Positions 61,662-64,000 of a stretch of 64,000 bases of DNA are shown in pieces. The notes under the pieces are model-generated. The model saw only the letters and a list, made by a program, of their open reading frames with translations. It had not been told where the DNA came from and made no database searches. Positions within the stretch are counted from its first letter, which is position 1, and each line of letters starts with the position of its first letter. The translations under genes were made by a program, and so were the position numbers. This DNA is from Flavobacterium sp. (GTDB lineage: Bacteria > Bacteroidota > Bacteroidia > Flavobacteriales > Flavobacteriaceae): contig JADKHM010000004.1 of assembly GCA_016721735.1 (NCBI GenBank), positions 186,001 through 250,000 on the forward strand, in the 5' to 3' direction.

Positions 61662-61909
61662 CAGTTGTCAGTTGTCAGTTGTTGGTTGTAAGTTGTAAGT
61701 TGTAGGTTTGGAGGCTTTGGGTTTTGGGTTTTGGAATTTACTATTTGGTATTTTCTGTTCTGCCCCAGATGGCAATGGAAAGCATTTTTGCAAAAAACAC
61801 TATTTTTTGTAGTCCTGAAAATGCGACCGGCGGGAGCGCTTTTCGGGGCTTTCAAAAAAAGGGTTTTTGCGAAAATCTTGGAATGTACAGCTGGAAATTG
61901 GCCCTTTAA
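61662..61909. other. Gene-free region with AGTTGT direct repeats and a GC-rich segment
   Basis: From 61662 to 61707 there are six degenerate 7-base units (CAGTTGT, TAAGTTG). A TTTGGGTTTTGG tract follows to about 61737. From 61745 to 61905 lies a unique-looking part with GGCGGGAGCGCTTTTCGGGG, near the GC content of the other elements and framed by CCAGATGG and CAGCTGG; its minus strand ends resemble further repeat families (GGGCCAATTTCCAGCTG). Short open frames here on the plus strand are not supported. No RNA gene is recognised. Confidence 0.45.
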
Positions 61910-63427
61910 TCAATAGAAATAATACTTGCGCAACTTCATGTTGAGTTCCTTTGGGTTGAAAGGTTTGATGATATATTCGTTGATTCCGATTTGCAGCGCG
62001 CGATCGAGATAACCGAACGAAGCCGAAGCGGTCAGCGCAATAATTGGAATGAGTTTGTCGGTTTTTCGGATTTCGATGGTGGCATCATAGCCGTCCATAA
62101 CTGGCATGGAGAGATCCATCAGTATGACATCATAGGAATTCGCGTTGAATTTTTCTACGCCAATCAAGCCGTTTTCCGCAGTTTCGACTGTAACGTCCCA
62201 TTGACTCATGATTTTCTGCGCAATTTTGGTATTGATGATATTGTCTTCAACGAGCAGCACACGAAGTCCATTAAGGTTTTCTTCTTTGTAATCCTCGTGT
62301 AGATTGTTGGTATTGACTGAGCTTCCTTTGGCGTCGATGGGAAGATGCAAGATAAAAAAGAAATTAGAACCTTTGCCGATTTCGCTGTCAAATTGGATGT
62401 CCGAACCCAACAGATTCAATAGTTTTTTGGTAATGACCAATCCCAATCCTGTCCCGCCAAATTGACGTGAGGTTTTGGTTTCGGCTTGGGAAAATTTTTG
62501 AAAAATAGATTGGAATTTGTCTTTATCGATGCCAATTCCCGTATCAATGACTTCAATTTTGAACGAAGAAACATTTTCGTGCATGGCGATTTGATTCATC
62601 TTGATCGTAATTTTTCCTTCTTGTGTGAATTTGATGGCATTTGAAATCAAATTGGTAATAACTTGATTGATGCGCAACGGATCGCTGACAAGATTTGGAA
62701 TAAAATCGGGATCTACTTTAACTTCGATGGAATTCAAATTTTCGGAAGCGCGCGCATCTAGTGAACGTGCAATCTGTTTAACTAAATCTACTAAATTAAA
62801 CGGAATTTTTTCGATATCGACTTTACCAGCTTCAATTTTGCTGAAATCGAGTATGTTATTAATTAACAAAAATAAATTTTGCGCCGAATGTTTGAGCACA
62901 TCAATATTCTCGTGAAAACTCTCTAAGGAATTTTCTTTTTCCATGATATAGATGAGTCCGATAATCGCGTTGAGTGGTGTTCGAATCTCGTGACTCATGA
63001 TGGAAAGAAATTCAGACTTGGCTTCATTGGCTTCCTCAGCTTCAGAAATAGAAGCATACAATTGCCTTTGAATTTCAGCTTTGATTTCAATTTCTTTATG
63101 AAGAATATGAAGTAAATCTAAAAGATTGTCGTCACTGCCTAACTCTTGACCTTCCGCATTAAGCTGTTTGATTGCATCGATCAATTTGCTTTGGAAGAAA
63201 ACCTTTTTCTCTAGTTCGTCCTTCAGTTTGGCGTTCATCTCGCCATATTCCTTATCGTTCAAACGCGCCGATTGTTCGAACAATTCCGCGTCTTTTTCGT
63301 AATTCAAATACGTTTGATTGACCGTTTGAATAAACGAAAGCAAATTTGGATTTTGCTCGATAAAATCATCCGACAAAAATTTATCGACTTGCCGTTTGAG
63401 GTTTCTATGGAGATGAGATTTGTTCAT
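61910..63427 (-). CDS. Hybrid sensor histidine kinase
   Basis: 505 aa. Residues 1-120 are a soluble, coiled-coil-rich input segment without a membrane helix, so the protein is cytoplasmic. HisKA has the phospho-accepting His in SIMSHEIRTPLNA (near 144); HATPase boxes read NLISNAIKFT, VIDTGIGI and GGTGLGLVI; a C-terminal receiver (390-505) has EDN and phospho-Asp in ILMDLSMP. The chosen ATG at 63427 removes the TTG at 63430. It begins 4 bases after the FIST gene, which is its probable signal receptor. Confidence 0.92.
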   Translation of the reverse strand: MNKSHLHRNLKRQVDKFLSDDFIEQNPNLLSFIQTVNQTYLNYEKDAELFEQSARLNDKEYGEMNAKLKDELEKKVFFQSKLIDAIKQLNAEGQELGSDDNLLDLLHILHKEIEIKAEIQRQLYASISEAEEANEAKSEFLSIMSHEIRTPLNAIIGLIYIMEKENSLESFHENIDVLKHSAQNLFLLINNILDFSKIEAGKVDIEKIPFNLVDLVKQIARSLDARASENLNSIEVKVDPDFIPNLVSDPLRINQVITNLISNAIKFTQEGKITIKMNQIAMHENVSSFKIEVIDTGIGIDKDKFQSIFQKFSQAETKTSRQFGGTGLGLVITKKLLNLLGSDIQFDSEIGKGSNFFFILHLPIDAKGSSVNTNNLHEDYKEENLNGLRVLLVEDNIINTKIAQKIMSQWDVTVETAENGLIGVEKFNANSYDVILMDLSMPVMDGYDATIEIRKTDKLIPIIALTASASFGYLDRALQIGINEYIIKPFNPKELNMKLRKYYFY

Positions 63428-63430
63428 CAA

Positions 63431-64000
63431 TTAAGATTCAAAAAGAGTTGCAATGGTCATCGTTTGGTTGTGTAGTTCACATGCCACATTTTCTAAAGTA
63501 GGAGAAATTTCGCCGTAAGAATAAAAACCACACAAGATTGTTTGATCACCAAAAATATCCTTTACTACTTCGAGTTCTTCTTCTACTCTATCGCCAAGTA
63601 CAATTCTTCTACCCACACAACTTACGAGCAATGCCAATTGCTTCTGCGAAGAATTTGCATTAGTTCTTGAAGCCGCTATCGCTGAAGCATCTATGAGTTT
63701 GTCGATGTTACCTTTCATTAATCTAACTGATGAACCTTCCGGAATATTACCTGCAAAAGTCATCGATTTTTTTTCTTCATCGATGGATAGAATCGTTCTT
63801 ACTACTGAGGCGGTCGTTCCGTTTTCTCTCATCGAGAGCGGAAAGTAGAGCGATGATCCTGGCAATTCTTCAGCGTATTTTCCGAGATATTCTTTGTATA
63901 AGTCTAGGGCAAAGCGATCCCCAATTTTGTAGAGTACGTTTTTGTCTGATTTTGTCACTTCGCGTTCGGGTCCAAAGTCTCCCCAACCGCCTTCTGAGCC
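63431..64000 (-). CDS. FIST-domain sensory protein (C-terminal part, partial)
   Basis: About 190 C-terminal residues; the frame continues beyond the right edge of the window. GGWGDFGPERE, NVLYKIGDRFALDLYKEYLG, SCVGRRIVLG and ILCGFYSYGEI with the final HNQTM are the FIST-N/FIST-C hallmarks, a ligand-binding module for small molecules such as amino acids. The GTG at 63958 is not the start, because the reading frame extends upstream. It is followed after 3 bases by the hybrid kinase, a common pairing in which the FIST protein is the sensor. Confidence 0.88.
   Translation of the reverse strand, partial: GSEGGWGDFGPEREVTKSDKNVLYKIGDRFALDLYKEYLGKYAEELPGSSLYFPLSMRENGTTASVVRTILSIDEEKKSMTFAGNIPEGSSVRLMKGNIDKLIDASAIAASRTNANSSQKQLALLVSCVGRRIVLGDRVEEELEVVKDIFGDQTILCGFYSYGEISPTLENVACELHNQTMTIATLFES

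Noticed and set aside
61662..61707. Possible CRISPR array from short direct repeats
   Set aside because: Units are only 7 bases without spacers and are degenerate; no cas genes are near.
61724..61916. Two short plus-strand frames in the region between parE and the kinase
   Set aside because: They overlap each other in different frames, lack start context and conserved pattern, and lie in repeat-like DNA.
1..64000. tRNA genes, rRNA genes, prophage, integrase or transposase genes
   Set aside because: I looked through all spacers and coding frames and found no convincing example; small tRNAs could still be missed by eye, but almost no spacer is large enough and free of other features.

Overview
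The window looks like chromosome from a Bacteroidota bacterium, most probably Flavobacterium or a close relative. The reasons are the AT-rich spacers, promoter elements of the form TTG-N(19-22)-TAnnTTTG, little use of Shine-Dalgarno sequences, T9SS C-terminal sorting domains, a Rho factor with an Asn/Gln-rich insert, and many family members typical of flavobacteria (DUF4293, DUF6452, DUF6048, DUF6095, DUF2752). I saw no rRNA, tRNA, CRISPR array, prophage or intact insertion sequence.

Layout. 1-5.1 kb: end of an unknown gene, a secreted alpha/beta hydrolase, an RsmB-like rRNA methyltransferase and two tandem secreted endonuclease I paralogues; three proteins here carry T9SS sorting tails. 5.2-16.4 kb: housekeeping genes (rho, DUF4293, YfcE-type phosphoesterase, TMEM175 channel, truA, ABC exporter, PAP2 phosphatase, lpdA) and two lipoproteins, one a GH13 amylase. 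16.5-19 kb: an mlaEFD-type lipid transport operon. 19-25.4 kb: cysteine desulfurase, a lipoprotein, an Smr-domain protein, small membrane proteins, ornithine aminotransferase and an atypical NRAMP transporter.

25.4-43.5 kb, all on the minus strand, is a purine-degradation island combined with molybdenum cofactor synthesis. In transcription order it holds guanine deaminase, xanthine dehydrogenase (xdhA, xdhB, and an xdhC broken by one missing base), moeA, an esterase, a TSUP permease, moaD, moeB, moaE, a moaC-moaB fusion and moaA. A new promoter then drives allB, alc and puuD, followed by a uraD-uraH fusion and a CitE/malate-synthase-like enzyme (DUF6986). Together they can take guanine to ureidoglycolate and urea, with the Moco genes supplying the cofactor of the dehydrogenase. 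PuuD replaces soluble urate oxidase. DUF6986 is a candidate for handling the glyoxylate produced at the end.

43.5-64 kb: a second GH13 lipoprotein, an acetyltransferase, three RNA or small-molecule methyltransferases including rlmD, a four-helix-bundle gene bracketed exactly by inverted repeats, a ZIP transporter broken by one extra base, murQ, a run of small membrane proteins with a Qnr-like pentapeptide protein, TerC, topoisomerase IV (parC, parE), a hybrid histidine kinase and a FIST sensor protein.

The most unusual non-coding signal is a dispersed structured element of about 80-110 bp (four copies: 9852, 26770, 55347, 59582). It always lies just upstream of a start codon, always in the same orientation, and its central stem changes sequence while keeping pairing. 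It coexists with other short repeat families (CTTTGCG arms; AATTACGAATT and AATTGATAATT spacers) that often run over stop codons.
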